DNA from: a virus
Virus record (IMG/VR): IMGVR_UViG_3300038551_000086
Coordinates: 1-61,286 of that record
Strand: one strand, 5' to 3'
DNA length: 61,286 nt
The position numbers and the translations under genes were made by a program. Under the pieces are notes generated by a model. The model did no database searches. It was not told the DNA's origin and worked only from the letters and a program-made list of their open reading frames with translations. This document shows positions 23,250 through 32,439 of this stretch, piece by piece; positions within the stretch are counted from its first letter, which is position 1, and each line of letters opens with the position of its first letter.

Positions 23250-24056
23250 ATGGCACAAGGAACTCAAGCAGCATACCGGAAGCCTCGTTCTTCCGGCGCA
23301 CCTGCTATCTTAATTGGCACAGAAGGGCTTTACACCAACGACACCGTAAGACGGTTCAGTCTTGGTCAAAAAGCCCATGACGTTGATGGCAATGTTTACC
23401 GCTACGTTCTTGCCACCGAAGCCCTGGCGATGGGACAGGTAGTTACCGCTACCGCTTTGGCCGCATGGGATTCTACTATTGTGGTGGATGGCGCGGTAAC
23501 GGCCGGCGACACCAAGATTCATGTGGATACCGTGACGACCGCAGTAGCGGCAAACTACTATTCCGGGTACTGGATCGGGCAAGCTGCGGCAGCGGGACCG
23601 TTGGGCGCATTGCACAAGATTAAATCCCATGAAGCCCTGGCAGCCTCCGGCGAAGGCGATATTTGGCTGGATGAATCTACCCCGGCCGGGGAAGCGTTTG
23701 CGAATGATGCGGTTCTGTATATTTTCCATCCCTGGAAAGTGGAACTGTGCGACGCAACTTCCGAAATCATACGCGGCGTAGTAGTGAACACAATCGACTC
23801 CGGTTCTTACGGATTTATCCAAACAGGCGGATTCTGTCCGTCAGTTTTGACCGGGCATAGCACATCGGCAGCAGTGGTTGTAAATGAACCGCTTGTACCG
23901 CTTGCGACTCCGGCAGGTTCCGTCGAGGGTGTGGATTTTAGTTCTGCATCCGAAGCAGAAGTGTTGCAGGCTTGCGGTATTCGCCTGATTGCCCTTGCGG
24001 CAGTGGCAGCCAATATCGTTTGCAGGATTCCGGGCTACATCTACGGCGAACTGTAA
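23250..24056 (+). CDS. Head decoration or fibre protein (268 aa)
   Basis: Not firmly recognised. Gly/Ala/Val-rich, beta-only composition with a cluster of turn motifs resembles capsid decoration proteins. No signal peptide. AAGGAG precedes the ATG. It directly follows the capsid gene, where decoration proteins usually sit. Confidence 0.55.
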   Translation: MAQGTQAAYRKPRSSGAPAILIGTEGLYTNDTVRRFSLGQKAHDVDGNVYRYVLATEALAMGQVVTATALAAWDSTIVVDGAVTAGDTKIHVDTVTTAVAANYYSGYWIGQAAAAGPLGALHKIKSHEALAASGEGDIWLDESTPAGEAFANDAVLYIFHPWKVELCDATSEIIRGVVVNTIDSGSYGFIQTGGFCPSVLTGHSTSAAVVVNEPLVPLATPAGSVEGVDFSSASEAEVLQACGIRLIALAAVAANIVCRIPGYIYGEL

Positions 24057-24071
24057 AAACTAACAGGGTTA

Positions 24072-24096
24072 AGGGGAGAGGGGCTTCTTCTCCCCT
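24072..24096 (+). terminator. Hairpin after the capsid genes
   Basis: AGGGGAGA/TCTCCCCT stem of eight bases with a nine-base loop and a short following T-run. Weak terminator or stability hairpin that could keep capsid mRNA high. Confidence 0.5.
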
Positions 24097-24131
24097 GCCC
24101 TTTATGTTCAACATAACCGGGAGATTCAAAA

Positions 24132-24626
24132 ATGAAATATCTGTATTTTGTTTTTATAGCGGTTCTTTTGTCTTTTACCGCAAACGCCCAGGTTGTCGGA
24201 ATTGATTTTAATACCTCTGTCCCCACCGGGGATTTCGGCAATACCGTCAATGTAGGCTTTAGCGGCGGGGTGCATGTGGAAGTTCCGGTATTCGGCATGA
24301 CGGGCGTTCTTTACGGCGGTTACGGCTTTTGGGATGAAAAGACTACCCCTATCCCCTCTTTCAGCGTTACCAACTTTCCGGTTATCCTTGCCGGGGCAAG
24401 AAGCTATTACGGGAAACTATATCTGTCAACTTTGGCGGGTATCTACCCGGTAAAAGTAAAGACCGAAGAAATTGAACTCTTAGAGGAAACTCAAGGCGCG
24501 ATACAGGTAGGCGCTGGCTATCTATTCCCGGTTAGTTTCTTCCATCTTGATTTATCAGGGAATTTCTTATGGACGCAGGATTACTCACAGGTTCAATTCG
24601 GCGTGGGTATTCTGCTTAACAAATAA
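24132..24626 (+). CDS. Exported small beta-barrel-like protein
   Basis: 164 aa. Sec signal peptide at 1-20 (K-Y-L-Y-F-V-F-I-A-V-L-L-S-F-T-A-N-A then Q). The rest is short alternating beta strands with aromatic residues (G-V-H-V-E-V-P-V-F-G, Y-Y-G-K-L-Y-L-S) ending in a terminal strand, like small outer-membrane beta-barrels. It sits inside the head-neck module. If made, it would go to the periplasm or outer membrane of the host, so it may block superinfection or be a carried moron. Confidence 0.6.
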   Translation: MKYLYFVFIAVLLSFTANAQVVGIDFNTSVPTGDFGNTVNVGFSGGVHVEVPVFGMTGVLYGGYGFWDEKTTPIPSFSVTNFPVILAGARSYYGKLYLSTLAGIYPVKVKTEEIELLEETQGAIQVGAGYLFPVSFFHLDLSGNFLWTQDYSQVQFGVGILLNK

Positions 24627-24635
24627 GGTGATTAA

Positions 24636-25247
24636 ATGGCTGTGCTTGCAACGGAAATATTAAAAGTAAGGTACTTGCTGGATCAGACCGTCAACACTGA
24701 TACCCAATTTGATGACACCTATTTTTTGCCGAACGCCTTGAACCAGGGGCGCAGAATGTTTGCGCGGATATTGCCGGAAGAAATGATACCGGGATTGCAG
24801 ACAACCGGAACAATTACGCTAACGGCGGGATTCGGGGCATTTCCCTCAGACCTCTTGCGGCATATCGCAGACCCTTATGTAATAGTGGTTGCGGCGGGAA
24901 AGTCAATTGTTGCATCGGAGATCGTGCAAGGCGAACGCTGGCGGTTGGGCTTTTTGGAAGGGAATGGATTAACAGCAGGTTCAATCCCTAATGAGATTGC
25001 CTACTACATAAAATACAAGACCGGGATACAGGTATGGCCGAATAGCGCGACAAGCGTAACCTTCCCCTATATCAAAGAGCCGACCGCATTAAGCTCATCG
25101 GATAATACCGAACTGCCGCTTGACGTTGACGACATGGTTGTTACGTACGCATTTTATCGTTGCATGAATACACAACGCGGGGACATGGATATTGCTCAAC
25201 AGATTTTGAAAGAGCATCAAATTGTATTAAAAGACGCGAAGGTTTAA
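24636..25247 (+). CDS. Head-tail adaptor-like protein (203 aa)
   Basis: Shows the pattern of phage adaptor or neck proteins (helical N-terminus, Y-A-F-Y-R-C-M-N-T-Q late) and is similar in layout to the 25966 product, perhaps a pair of neck proteins such as gp4-like and gp10-like adaptors. It ends within four bases of the stop codon of the antisense endonuclease gene. Confidence 0.6.
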   Translation: MAVLATEILKVRYLLDQTVNTDTQFDDTYFLPNALNQGRRMFARILPEEMIPGLQTTGTITLTAGFGAFPSDLLRHIADPYVIVVAAGKSIVASEIVQGERWRLGFLEGNGLTAGSIPNEIAYYIKYKTGIQVWPNSATSVTFPYIKEPTALSSSDNTELPLDVDDMVVTYAFYRCMNTQRGDMDIAQQILKEHQIVLKDAKV

Positions 25248-25879
25248 TTATGTTTTTGCTTTCTAACTGGTTTTGTCAAAGCATCGGGGACTTTCCAGCC
25301 GCTATTCAAACGACTGAACAATGTCCCTATTGGCATCTCAAGTTCATTCGCCCAATCGGTAACGCATTTAGTTTCGTCGTTAAATGTTACCAATCTATTG
25401 GTTCTTTTATTTCTGGATTGAACAAATCTGGTTGCCCATCTACAATTAGAAGGTTCATAATCACCATCATTGTTAATTCGATCAATGGAATAAATTCTAT
25501 ATGGGCGCTTACCCATATCGTTATAAAATTCTTCAAAAGAATTTTTCCATTTATCGCACATTTTTATTCCTCTGCCACCATAAAGATGATAATATTTACT
25601 GTTAGGGTTGTAACATCTTTCTTTCATTCTTGCCCATATACCGTATTCAGGAAAATCACGTTTCCCGTGCCTGTATTGTCTTTCTGCCGCTTTCTCCTTC
25701 GCAAAGCAACCGCAACTATTTGTGTGTCCGGTTCTAAGTTTGTAAGATTCAATATTGGCAAAATTACCGCATTTGCAACGACATCTCCAATATATGCGTT
25801 TTTTATTTTTCCTTTTGGCAATTCCAATAACCGTCAAGTAGCCGAATTTTCTACCAGTTATATCAATAAGATTAGACAT
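25244..25879 (-). CDS. HNH homing-endonuclease-like protein
   Basis: 211 aa, antisense to the head module. The N-terminal zinc-ribbon-like part has W-R-C-R-C-K-C-G and S-C-G-C at about 31-56. The HNH signature is in [20 protein letters not shown] (about 130-149), with a C-terminal DNA-binding tail. Free-standing members cut unoccupied alleles and spread themselves. It sits exactly between two neck genes with its stop overlapping that of the 24636 gene. It is a mobile insertion, not part of the virion. Confidence 0.85.
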   Translation of the reverse strand: MSNLIDITGRKFGYLTVIGIAKRKNKKRIYWRCRCKCGNFANIESYKLRTGHTNSCGCFAKEKAAERQYRHGKRDFPEYGIWARMKERCYNPNSKYYHLYGGRGIKMCDKWKNSFEEFYNDMGKRPYRIYSIDRINNDGDYEPSNCRWATRFVQSRNKRTNRLVTFNDETKCVTDWANELEMPIGTLFSRLNSGWKVPDALTKPVRKQKHN

Positions 25880-25965
25880 ACTAATATCACCTTGTTATGT
25901 TCTTCCGAATTTAAGAATAAATGTTGTGAATATCAAGGATTTTTTTTACAGGGAGCTAAAGTATA

Positions 25966-26658
25966 ATGGCAGCTTCATCTTGGACGTTTAAAGAGATACA
26001 GGATTTTGTCACCGATCAGTTGCAGGAAGTCTTGAGCGCACCGGATATGAGCACCCACAAAATCAAGAAGTATATCAATCTTGGCTACGTGGATTTTTGC
26101 CGGAGAACAAAGATGCTCACCGACAGCTACGACATTACGACAGTGGCGAATCAGGTAAGCTATTCGATCTACGATGCAAATTTTGCGAACGTGACCCACG
26201 TGAGATATATCGAAGATTCATCGACCGAATACGGCATACCGCTAAGACTGTTTCCGGGCGGATTTGCCAACCTGCCGCGAGATATGGAGTTTGGGGAGCC
26301 TTATTACTATTGGGTGAGATATACGGGCGACAATACCGCTACGGAGATCGGCACTGTGCCGGTTGCCTCAACCGCAGATGAAACATTGACCGTTTGGGGC
26401 TATACCCTGCCGACCGTATTAAGCACCGACAACCAAACGCCGCTTCTCAAACAGGATTACCAGGAAGCTATGATACTCTACCCGGTTTGGAAGTTATGCA
26501 ACGCCTACGCTCATAAGTCGAAGGCAATCCGGGAAAAGGCAAGGGAGGCGCGGAACGAATACATTGACTTAGTTCAGGATGCTTTGAAAGATACAAGTTC
26601 ATTCTCGACCGACGACATTTCGACGGTGGATGAATATTCGGCTTTTGATCCATTTTAA
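25966..26658 (+). CDS. Head-tail adaptor / tail completion protein (230 aa)
   Basis: Helical N-terminus, a beta-rich middle, and a C-terminal helical pair with I-L-Y-P-V-W-K-L-C-N-A-Y. Fits adaptor proteins of podovirus necks; similar in outline to the 24636 product. Its RBS lies just downstream of the antisense endonuclease gene, so insertion preserved its expression signals. Confidence 0.6.
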   Translation: MAASSWTFKEIQDFVTDQLQEVLSAPDMSTHKIKKYINLGYVDFCRRTKMLTDSYDITTVANQVSYSIYDANFANVTHVRYIEDSSTEYGIPLRLFPGGFANLPRDMEFGEPYYYWVRYTGDNTATEIGTVPVASTADETLTVWGYTLPTVLSTDNQTPLLKQDYQEAMILYPVWKLCNAYAHKSKAIREKAREARNEYIDLVQDALKDTSSFSTDDISTVDEYSAFDPF

Positions 26659-26768
26659 GAGGGTTGCAGGAAGGCAGGTCACAGGGAAGTGACACCCTCT
26701 TTAAACTTTGAGAGAATATGAATACTAAAAACAAAACGATTGGAAATACCGAGAATCTTAGAAAGATA

Positions 26769-27281
26769 TTATATTTTCTTTGTTCTTTTTCTGCGGTTAT
26801 TGCTTTGCTCCCTATTTGTTGCCCATCGGCAATTTTCAGGCGTATAATCACCATCATTGTTGATCCGATCAATGCTATGTTTAGGGGATGGACGTTTTCC
26901 CATATCAGCGAAAAAGTTTTTAAACGAATTACGCCAACGATCACAAACTCTTATTCCTCTTTGCCCATAGTACTTGAAAGATTCCTCGTTGGAATTATAA
27001 CATCTTCTTTTCATACCGCACCAAACAGAATATTCGGGCTTATTTCTGGTAAAGCCCCATACTATACCTTTTTTGCTATGACCGCTTTTGCGACCATTTT
27101 CTATATAAAGGCAACCACAACTTTTAGTGTTTCCGCTTTTGAGATTGTCTCCTTTTGCTATTGTAGTATTACCACAATCGCACTTACAAAGCCAATAAGC
27201 ATAACCTCGTTTTGTGAAGGCATATTCTATTACCAGCAACATATTGTAACGATTACCAGAAATATCAATTCTTCTCGACAT
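26769..27281 (-). CDS. HNH homing-endonuclease-like protein, second copy
   Basis: 170 aa, antisense, related to the 25244 product along its length: Zn-ribbon C-K-C-D-C-G ... S-C-G-C, then [13 protein letters not shown] and [20 protein letters not shown]. Two diverged paralogues within 2 kb suggest separate invasions. It lies between the neck gene and the tail hub gene. Confidence 0.85.
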   Translation of the reverse strand: MSRRIDISGNRYNMLLVIEYAFTKRGYAYWLCKCDCGNTTIAKGDNLKSGNTKSCGCLYIENGRKSGHSKKGIVWGFTRNKPEYSVWCGMKRRCYNSNEESFKYYGQRGIRVCDRWRNSFKNFFADMGKRPSPKHSIDRINNDGDYTPENCRWATNREQSNNRRKRTKKI

Positions 27282-27303
27282 AACCTATCCTCGAAATTAA
27301 AAA

Positions 27304-27392
27304 CCCGCTATAAGGCTTGTCTCAGGTGGATAACGCAAGGCGTGTCTAACCTGGCGTATGCCTCTAAAACATACGCGGGCGCTTATAACGGG
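27304..27392 (+). ncRNA. Structured RNA with three-way junction (twister-sister-like?)
   Basis: P1: 27304-27314 pairs with 27382-27392 (11 pairs, one mismatch). P2: CAGGT/ACCTG (27323-27327, 27349-27353), a 5x5 internal loop, ACGC/GCGT and a 3-base loop. P3: seven-base stem GCGTATG/CATACGC with a nine-base loop. The flanks ACCCGC..AAGGC and GGGCGCTTAT resemble the core of the twister-sister self-cleaving ribozyme as I remember it. This is a resemblance, not a proven match. It lies between an antisense endonuclease and the tail gene. Confidence 0.5.
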
Positions 27393-27474
27393 CTTATTGA
27401 AATTCGGAATCATTCTGCGTTATCTCTTTTTGACGTAATAAATATAAAGACAAAAGTGGTATAAATCAAGCGAT

Positions 27475-30267
27475 ATGGCGACAGAAAAAAAATATTTGGC
27501 AATCAAGAAATTCAACGGGGTAAATAGGGCTATCTCAGAAAGAGATTCTCTCGAATTTGCGAATACTCTTGAGAATTTCGATACAAATATAGAGGTGGGG
27601 AAACTTATAAGCAGAGGTGATATAGGACTAATTTCTGCTGCTGCTGCGAATATAGATAAATTTGTGAATTATCGTGATATAGATTGGGGGCGAGACGTTT
27701 TAATCGTTTACGACAAAGACGGTACTGCGGCAGACCGCGACCTTTATGTGTTCACCAAGACATTAGGCGCAAGCGCGACTTATGTGGCGCACTCCACCCC
27801 TACCTACAATTACGGCTCACTGCGATTTGGGGACAACCTTCAGTTTCTCGTTCACCGGAACGGGGTAAGGATAGGGACGGGAACGGCAGCGACAAACAGG
27901 GCGATGTTTGCGGGATATATCAACCGGGAGGTTGACAGTGCTCACGATGCTATGTTTAATGACGTTATCAACTTCTCCGACTTCTTCCTGTTGAAACAAC
28001 AGTGGGTGCAGCAATCCAGCTTTGTCAATCACGGTAAGATTATTTACGATTCGACAAGGGCGAAATACTATGTATTGTCAACTGCCGGGCTGGAAATAAG
28101 AGACACCGATTTTTATATTGAAAGAATCTTAAACGACGTGGTTGTTGAAAGAGTGGGTTCTGGCGGAACAGACACCTATCACGGCGGATTGGCACTAACC
28201 GGGAACTCTCTCTATGTTGTGGGGAATGTGCCGGGCACAGAAGATTACAAGCTAATATTGTATGATCTTTCTGATGATTTGACAATAGACGCATCGGCAA
28301 CGTTGTCAAGTGCTTTCGCTTTGGGTGTAGCGACAAACGGAACTTTGGTGTGGATAACTCGCTATGACGGGGCAGATGGTTATATTGACGAATATTCCGC
28401 AGACTTAGCCAGTAGCAACACCCGCTATACCGGATCAGGTGACAAACTTTTCGGCATTACTTATGATACCACCTATGTTTATGCCTGTGATTACACAAAT
28501 AGTAAAATTTTAAGGATGCCGATTGCCGCACCTTATACTCCGGTAGATACACTTTCAACAGCCGCGGGACCGCTTGACATTGTTCATTATAACGGTGTCT
28601 TGTATTTTATAAGACCTACCGTGGTTTATTCTACTCCGACAACCGGATTCCCCACGACGATAACAACCGAATACACCGACGCGACACAGACAAACGAATT
28701 TATCAGTTTTATTGGCGCAGTCCCTTATTTGTCGCAGAGAAGCGGAAGGATTGTCAAATTTGATAACGGAACTGATTTCAATATTGCGGGATATATCCCG
28801 ACTAAGATAGCAATGGGAAATACCACATCATCCAGCAACGCAGACACTTATTTCTACGGAGTGTCTCTTGTTGACATTTATGGGCAGGAATCGCACTTGC
28901 ACCGGGGATGTGTTGTCAACGGCTCGGCAAACACGCCGGGTGTGCACTTGACAATCAGCGTGAATGTGGACAGTGAACGCTTTGCGGAAATGACCTCACC
29001 ATCGACAAGCGTTGATGCCGCTTTGTCGGTATGGAATGAATTTCGCCGGATAAAAGCGATAAGAGTTTACCGGGCTTATAATGAAGATTCGCAAGCATCA
29101 GAGCCGACTACGGCATACAATTTCCTGAGAGAGATTGACATAAACGATTCAAGCTGGACACAGGTATCTGCAAACGTGCTTTATACCTTTGCGGTTTGGG
29201 ATGGTGTTAATCAAGCGGACATTTCCACCGTCACCTACGAAGAATCAAGCGGACTGCCGGAATCGTTTAAGCCGTATTACACCAATTGGCAATACGGTAT
29301 AGAGTTTGAGGACAGGTATTATTACGGCAACGTCCGCACCGACGAACTCAATCCGCATGAAATTGTTCAAACGCCGATTGATGCGCCGGATGTGGCATAT
29401 CAGCACAGCGAGAATATAGACTACTTCCACCCCGACGACGGGGATGAAATAAAAGGGTTTGCAACCGTCTGGAATCGCTATATTGCCTTTAAAGGGCATC
29501 GGTGCATAGTCTATAACGAGTTAAACAAGGAGAACGGTTACGACATTGGGGTATCTGCGGTAAATGCGATTGTGACCCACAACAACGTGGTTTATTTCAT
29601 TTACGGAAACGGGATATACGCGCTTACCCCATCGGGCTATCAAAGAATCTCAATGCCCGTCGATGAACTCTTAGCGTCGGAAACATTGACAACCGCATCG
29701 GCGGTGTATTATAAAAACAAGAGAAAAATCTGGTTCCATGCCAGCGCGTCTAAGTCTTACCTCTTTAACCATGACGAGGGCACATGGGACGTTTACGACG
29801 TAAACAACGGTGCGGCGTTCAATTTTCCCTATATCGGGCTTGCCCTGGATAACAAGATATTCGGCTCAAATGATGTGAACGACAAAGTGTATGAGTTTGA
29901 TTCAAGTGTTGTCGGGGCTACGCCGGATATGACCGTGAAACTCACGACAAACGATATACCGTTAGGCGACAGTTTCCTGAATTACATTGTGACCCGGTTG
30001 TTTGTTACGTTTCACAGCGATACAGCAAGCGAGGGCTTGACGGTTGCGGTATATTGGCTGAATGAGGACGGATGGCACAACAAGAGCTATACCTTTGCTT
30101 CTTCCGGCACATCGAATGAGACTAAGACCAAGTATATAACCGGGGTAAGAGGGCAAATATTGAGATTTGTTATAAGCGAGGATATAGCAGACAGGCTTTT
30201 AATTGACTCCATCGGGGTTGAGTATTTAGTGCAGAAGTATGACCGAATTTTAAACGTGAGCACGTAA
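27475..30267 (+). CDS. Tail hub / tail stabilisation protein (930 aa)
   Basis: Repeated four-strand patterns from about 250 to 700 (e.g. N-G-V-L-Y-F-I, N-G-T-L-V-W-I, D-T-T-Y-V-Y-A) indicate a beta-propeller. The size and position after the neck proteins resemble P22 gp10 or T7-type tail hub/nozzle proteins. There is no signal peptide. It should form the core of the short tail. The structured RNA ends about 80 bases upstream of its ATG. Confidence 0.65.
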   Translation: MATEKKYLAIKKFNGVNRAISERDSLEFANTLENFDTNIEVGKLISRGDIGLISAAAANIDKFVNYRDIDWGRDVLIVYDKDGTAADRDLYVFTKTLGASATYVAHSTPTYNYGSLRFGDNLQFLVHRNGVRIGTGTAATNRAMFAGYINREVDSAHDAMFNDVINFSDFFLLKQQWVQQSSFVNHGKIIYDSTRAKYYVLSTAGLEIRDTDFYIERILNDVVVERVGSGGTDTYHGGLALTGNSLYVVGNVPGTEDYKLILYDLSDDLTIDASATLSSAFALGVATNGTLVWITRYDGADGYIDEYSADLASSNTRYTGSGDKLFGITYDTTYVYACDYTNSKILRMPIAAPYTPVDTLSTAAGPLDIVHYNGVLYFIRPTVVYSTPTTGFPTTITTEYTDATQTNEFISFIGAVPYLSQRSGRIVKFDNGTDFNIAGYIPTKIAMGNTTSSSNADTYFYGVSLVDIYGQESHLHRGCVVNGSANTPGVHLTISVNVDSERFAEMTSPSTSVDAALSVWNEFRRIKAIRVYRAYNEDSQASEPTTAYNFLREIDINDSSWTQVSANVLYTFAVWDGVNQADISTVTYEESSGLPESFKPYYTNWQYGIEFEDRYYYGNVRTDELNPHEIVQTPIDAPDVAYQHSENIDYFHPDDGDEIKGFATVWNRYIAFKGHRCIVYNELNKENGYDIGVSAVNAIVTHNNVVYFIYGNGIYALTPSGYQRISMPVDELLASETLTTASAVYYKNKRKIWFHASASKSYLFNHDEGTWDVYDVNNGAAFNFPYIGLALDNKIFGSNDVNDKVYEFDSSVVGATPDMTVKLTTNDIPLGDSFLNYIVTRLFVTFHSDTASEGLTVAVYWLNEDGWHNKSYTFASSGTSNETKTKYITGVRGQILRFVISEDIADRLLIDSIGVEYLVQKYDRILNVST

Positions 30268-30268
30268 G

Positions 30269-30796
30269 ATGCCGACAAAGCCGCAGAAAAGTTATAAGTT
30301 TGCACAGAAGCCGCTTGAGCCGTTGTTGCAACAACTTTTTCGGGAAACGGAAGATAACTTCCCGGCATACGACAAAGACGGTGATATTGTGGTTGAGAGG
30401 GATATACATTGCCGCAGTTTGTATGTGGACGATGCCAGTATTTACATCGGCGGAGTGAAGATTGAAAAGCCTAAATTCGATGAAGATAATTACTACCTGC
30501 AATATGACCGCACCGCGAAGAAGTTTGTTTATCAGGCGACCACTACCCCGACGACCGAAGATGTGCAGGATATTGTCGGGGCGATGGTTACGGGCAACAC
30601 CGAAACCTTTATTGCGGTGACTTATGAAGATTCGGACGGAACGCTCGACTTTGTAGTTCCGGTTAAAGACGAGGATAACATGGCAAGCAATTCAGATACC
30701 TTTTTAGCAACACAGCAGTCAATCAAGGCCTATGTTGACACGGTTGCGGTGACGACTCAGAATAATTCGGAATTGTTTGCATTTTTTATGAGCTAA
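30269..30796 (+). CDS. Tail protein, fibre-like (175 aa)
   Basis: Contains E-D-V-Q-D-I-V-G-A-M-V-T-G-N-T-E-T at about 100-116 and D-S-D-G-T-L-D-F-V-V-P, and then a Q-S-I-K-A-Y-V-D segment, a motif often seen where phage tail fibres join the tail hub. No signal peptide. Likely attaches fibres or is the needle base. Confidence 0.6.
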   Translation: MPTKPQKSYKFAQKPLEPLLQQLFRETEDNFPAYDKDGDIVVERDIHCRSLYVDDASIYIGGVKIEKPKFDEDNYYLQYDRTAKKFVYQATTTPTTEDVQDIVGAMVTGNTETFIAVTYEDSDGTLDFVVPVKDEDNMASNSDTFLATQQSIKAYVDTVAVTTQNNSELFAFFMS

Positions 30797-30798
30797 AT

Positions 30799-31134
30799 AT
30801 GGCGAATACTTATCAGCAACTTGGACAGGCAAGGGAAAACAGCACGAATGCTGTAAGCGTGTATTCGCCAGGAGCAAGCGAAGAAGTAATTATTAAGCAG
30901 ATTATCGTAGCAAACACAAGCGGAGCAGCAGCAACGGTGAGAATGTTTCACGACAACGACGGTACAACTTACGACGAATCGACAACAGTAGGATGGGACG
31001 TAACGATCCCGGCAAACAGCGTTTGGGATCGAGGCGTAACAATCTGCATGAATAACGCGGCGGGTAACTTCGCTTACCGTTCAAGTGTTGCAAACGCTCT
31101 TACAATAACGATTTACGGCGTAGTAAAAACATGA
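30799..31134 (+). CDS. Beta-sandwich virion protein (111 aa)
   Basis: Pattern I-I-K-Q-I-I-V-A-N-T-S-G-A-A-A-T-V-R-M-F-H-D-N-D-G-T is of the kind found in phage decoration or tail accessory beta-sandwich proteins. No signal peptide. Overlaps the next gene by four bases. Confidence 0.55.
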   Translation: MANTYQQLGQARENSTNAVSVYSPGASEEVIIKQIIVANTSGAAATVRMFHDNDGTTYDESTTVGWDVTIPANSVWDRGVTICMNNAAGNFAYRSSVANALTITIYGVVKT

Positions 31135-32429
31135 GAAAACTAATATACATTTTCCTGTTACTGAGCGCGGTTGCTTACGCGCAAAGCAGCATCATTTTAC
31201 CGGAGACCAAAGACCGGGAAGTAAAGGCGCAGGATTCCTTTTCGATTGACGCTTTCGGGCGGTGGCGGGTATCTGAACCCTTTACCCTGTTTGACAGCAA
31301 GCAGCTTACTGATTCTGCCGCCTTGTTTTGGGACGACCAGGAAACCGACAGTTCTATCTCTGAGTATGTGGATAATTACGCCGCTACCAAAATGAAAGTG
31401 GCGGATACCACATTGGGAACGCGCACCCGGCAGACCAAAATGAGATTCAACTACCAGCCGGGTAAATCTCAATTAATTCTCCTTACCTTTTCCAACATTA
31501 AGAGCAAAGCCGGGATTACCAAACAGGCGGGGTATTTCGACGACAGGAACGGGATATTTCTGGAAAGCCGCAATGACAGCGTTTTTGTAGTCCGCAGAAC
31601 CTACGTCACCGGGAGCGCGGTAGATAATGAGGTATATCAAACAAGTTGGAATCTCGACACCATGAAGGGCACAGGCACTTCCGGGGTGACGCTGGACTTT
31701 ACCAAAACTCAAATATTTTTAATCGACCTGGAATGGCTCGGAGTCGGGCGGGTAAGATGCGGTTTTGTGGTGGACGGGTTTATCTATTACGTGCATGAGT
31801 TTAACAATGCAAACAGTTTGAGCACCGTTTATATGAGCACGCCGAATTTGCCCTTGCGTTATGCAATCTCAAACGATTCAACGGCAATGGCAGACAGCAT
31901 GTATCATATTTGCTCAAGCGTTATCAGCGAGGGAGGGCAGCAGGAAAACGGGGTATTGCGCTACAAGTCCACCGAGGGAACGAATCAGAACGCCGACGTG
32001 GAAAACACCCTGTATTCGGTATTGGGAATAAAGCTAAAATCGACCCATTTAGGCTCGGTGGTGAAGTTGGTAAATGTAGCCTTGCAGGTGCATACGGCAT
32101 CTTCCAAATGTGAGTGGGTATTGTTATTAAACCCGACCATTGCCGGGGCTAAGACGTGGGCGGATGAAACCAACAGCGCGGTACAGACCTTTGCGGGAGT
32201 AACGGCAAATACGGTAACGGGCGGGTATGCGATAACCGGGGGATTTGTCGAAACCGGGGGCGTAGCGGCTGGCGGGGCGGGATCGGTGCAGAGTTCAATA
32301 CAAAACGCAATTTACTTAGGCTCAACCATCGCCGGGGTGTCGGATTCAATTGTTGTGGCGGTGAGACCGATTGGCGGAAGCACCCTTGTTGACGTGGAAG
32401 GGGCTTTGACATGGAGAGAATTACAATAG
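31131..32429 (+). CDS. Virion-like protein with Sec signal peptide (432 aa)
   Basis: The N-terminus is a signal peptide (K-L-I-Y-I-F-L-L-L-S-A-V-A-Y-A then Q). It is followed by S-I-D-A-F-G-R-W-R-V-S-E-P-F-T-L-F-D-S-K, a motif I know from tail-associated virion proteins of marine podoviruses and siphoviruses, normally without a signal. Mature domain beta-rich. Expected to be exported in the host if the signal works; the virion route is then unclear. Confidence 0.65.
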   Translation: MRKLIYIFLLLSAVAYAQSSIILPETKDREVKAQDSFSIDAFGRWRVSEPFTLFDSKQLTDSAALFWDDQETDSSISEYVDNYAATKMKVADTTLGTRTRQTKMRFNYQPGKSQLILLTFSNIKSKAGITKQAGYFDDRNGIFLESRNDSVFVVRRTYVTGSAVDNEVYQTSWNLDTMKGTGTSGVTLDFTKTQIFLIDLEWLGVGRVRCGFVVDGFIYYVHEFNNANSLSTVYMSTPNLPLRYAISNDSTAMADSMYHICSSVISEGGQQENGVLRYKSTEGTNQNADVENTLYSVLGIKLKSTHLGSVVKLVNVALQVHTASSKCEWVLLLNPTIAGAKTWADETNSAVQTFAGVTANTVTGGYAITGGFVETGGVAAGGAGSVQSSIQNAIYLGSTIAGVSDSIVVAVRPIGGSTLVDVEGALTWRELQ

Positions 32430-32439
32430 GAGCAATAGA

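Noticed and set aside
25160-25966. Plus-strand 268-codon open frame opposite the first endonuclease
   Set aside because: It is the complement of the clear HNH gene on the minus strand, is Ser/Phe/Ile-rich, and overlaps the neck gene without an SD.
27304-27392. tRNA gene
   Set aside because: The acceptor-like stem is 11 bp and there is no T-arm GTTCRA motif or proper anticodon loop.
26718-27464. Plus-strand 248-codon open frame opposite the second endonuclease
   Set aside because: Shadow of the minus-strand HNH gene and the structured RNA; composition is not protein-like.
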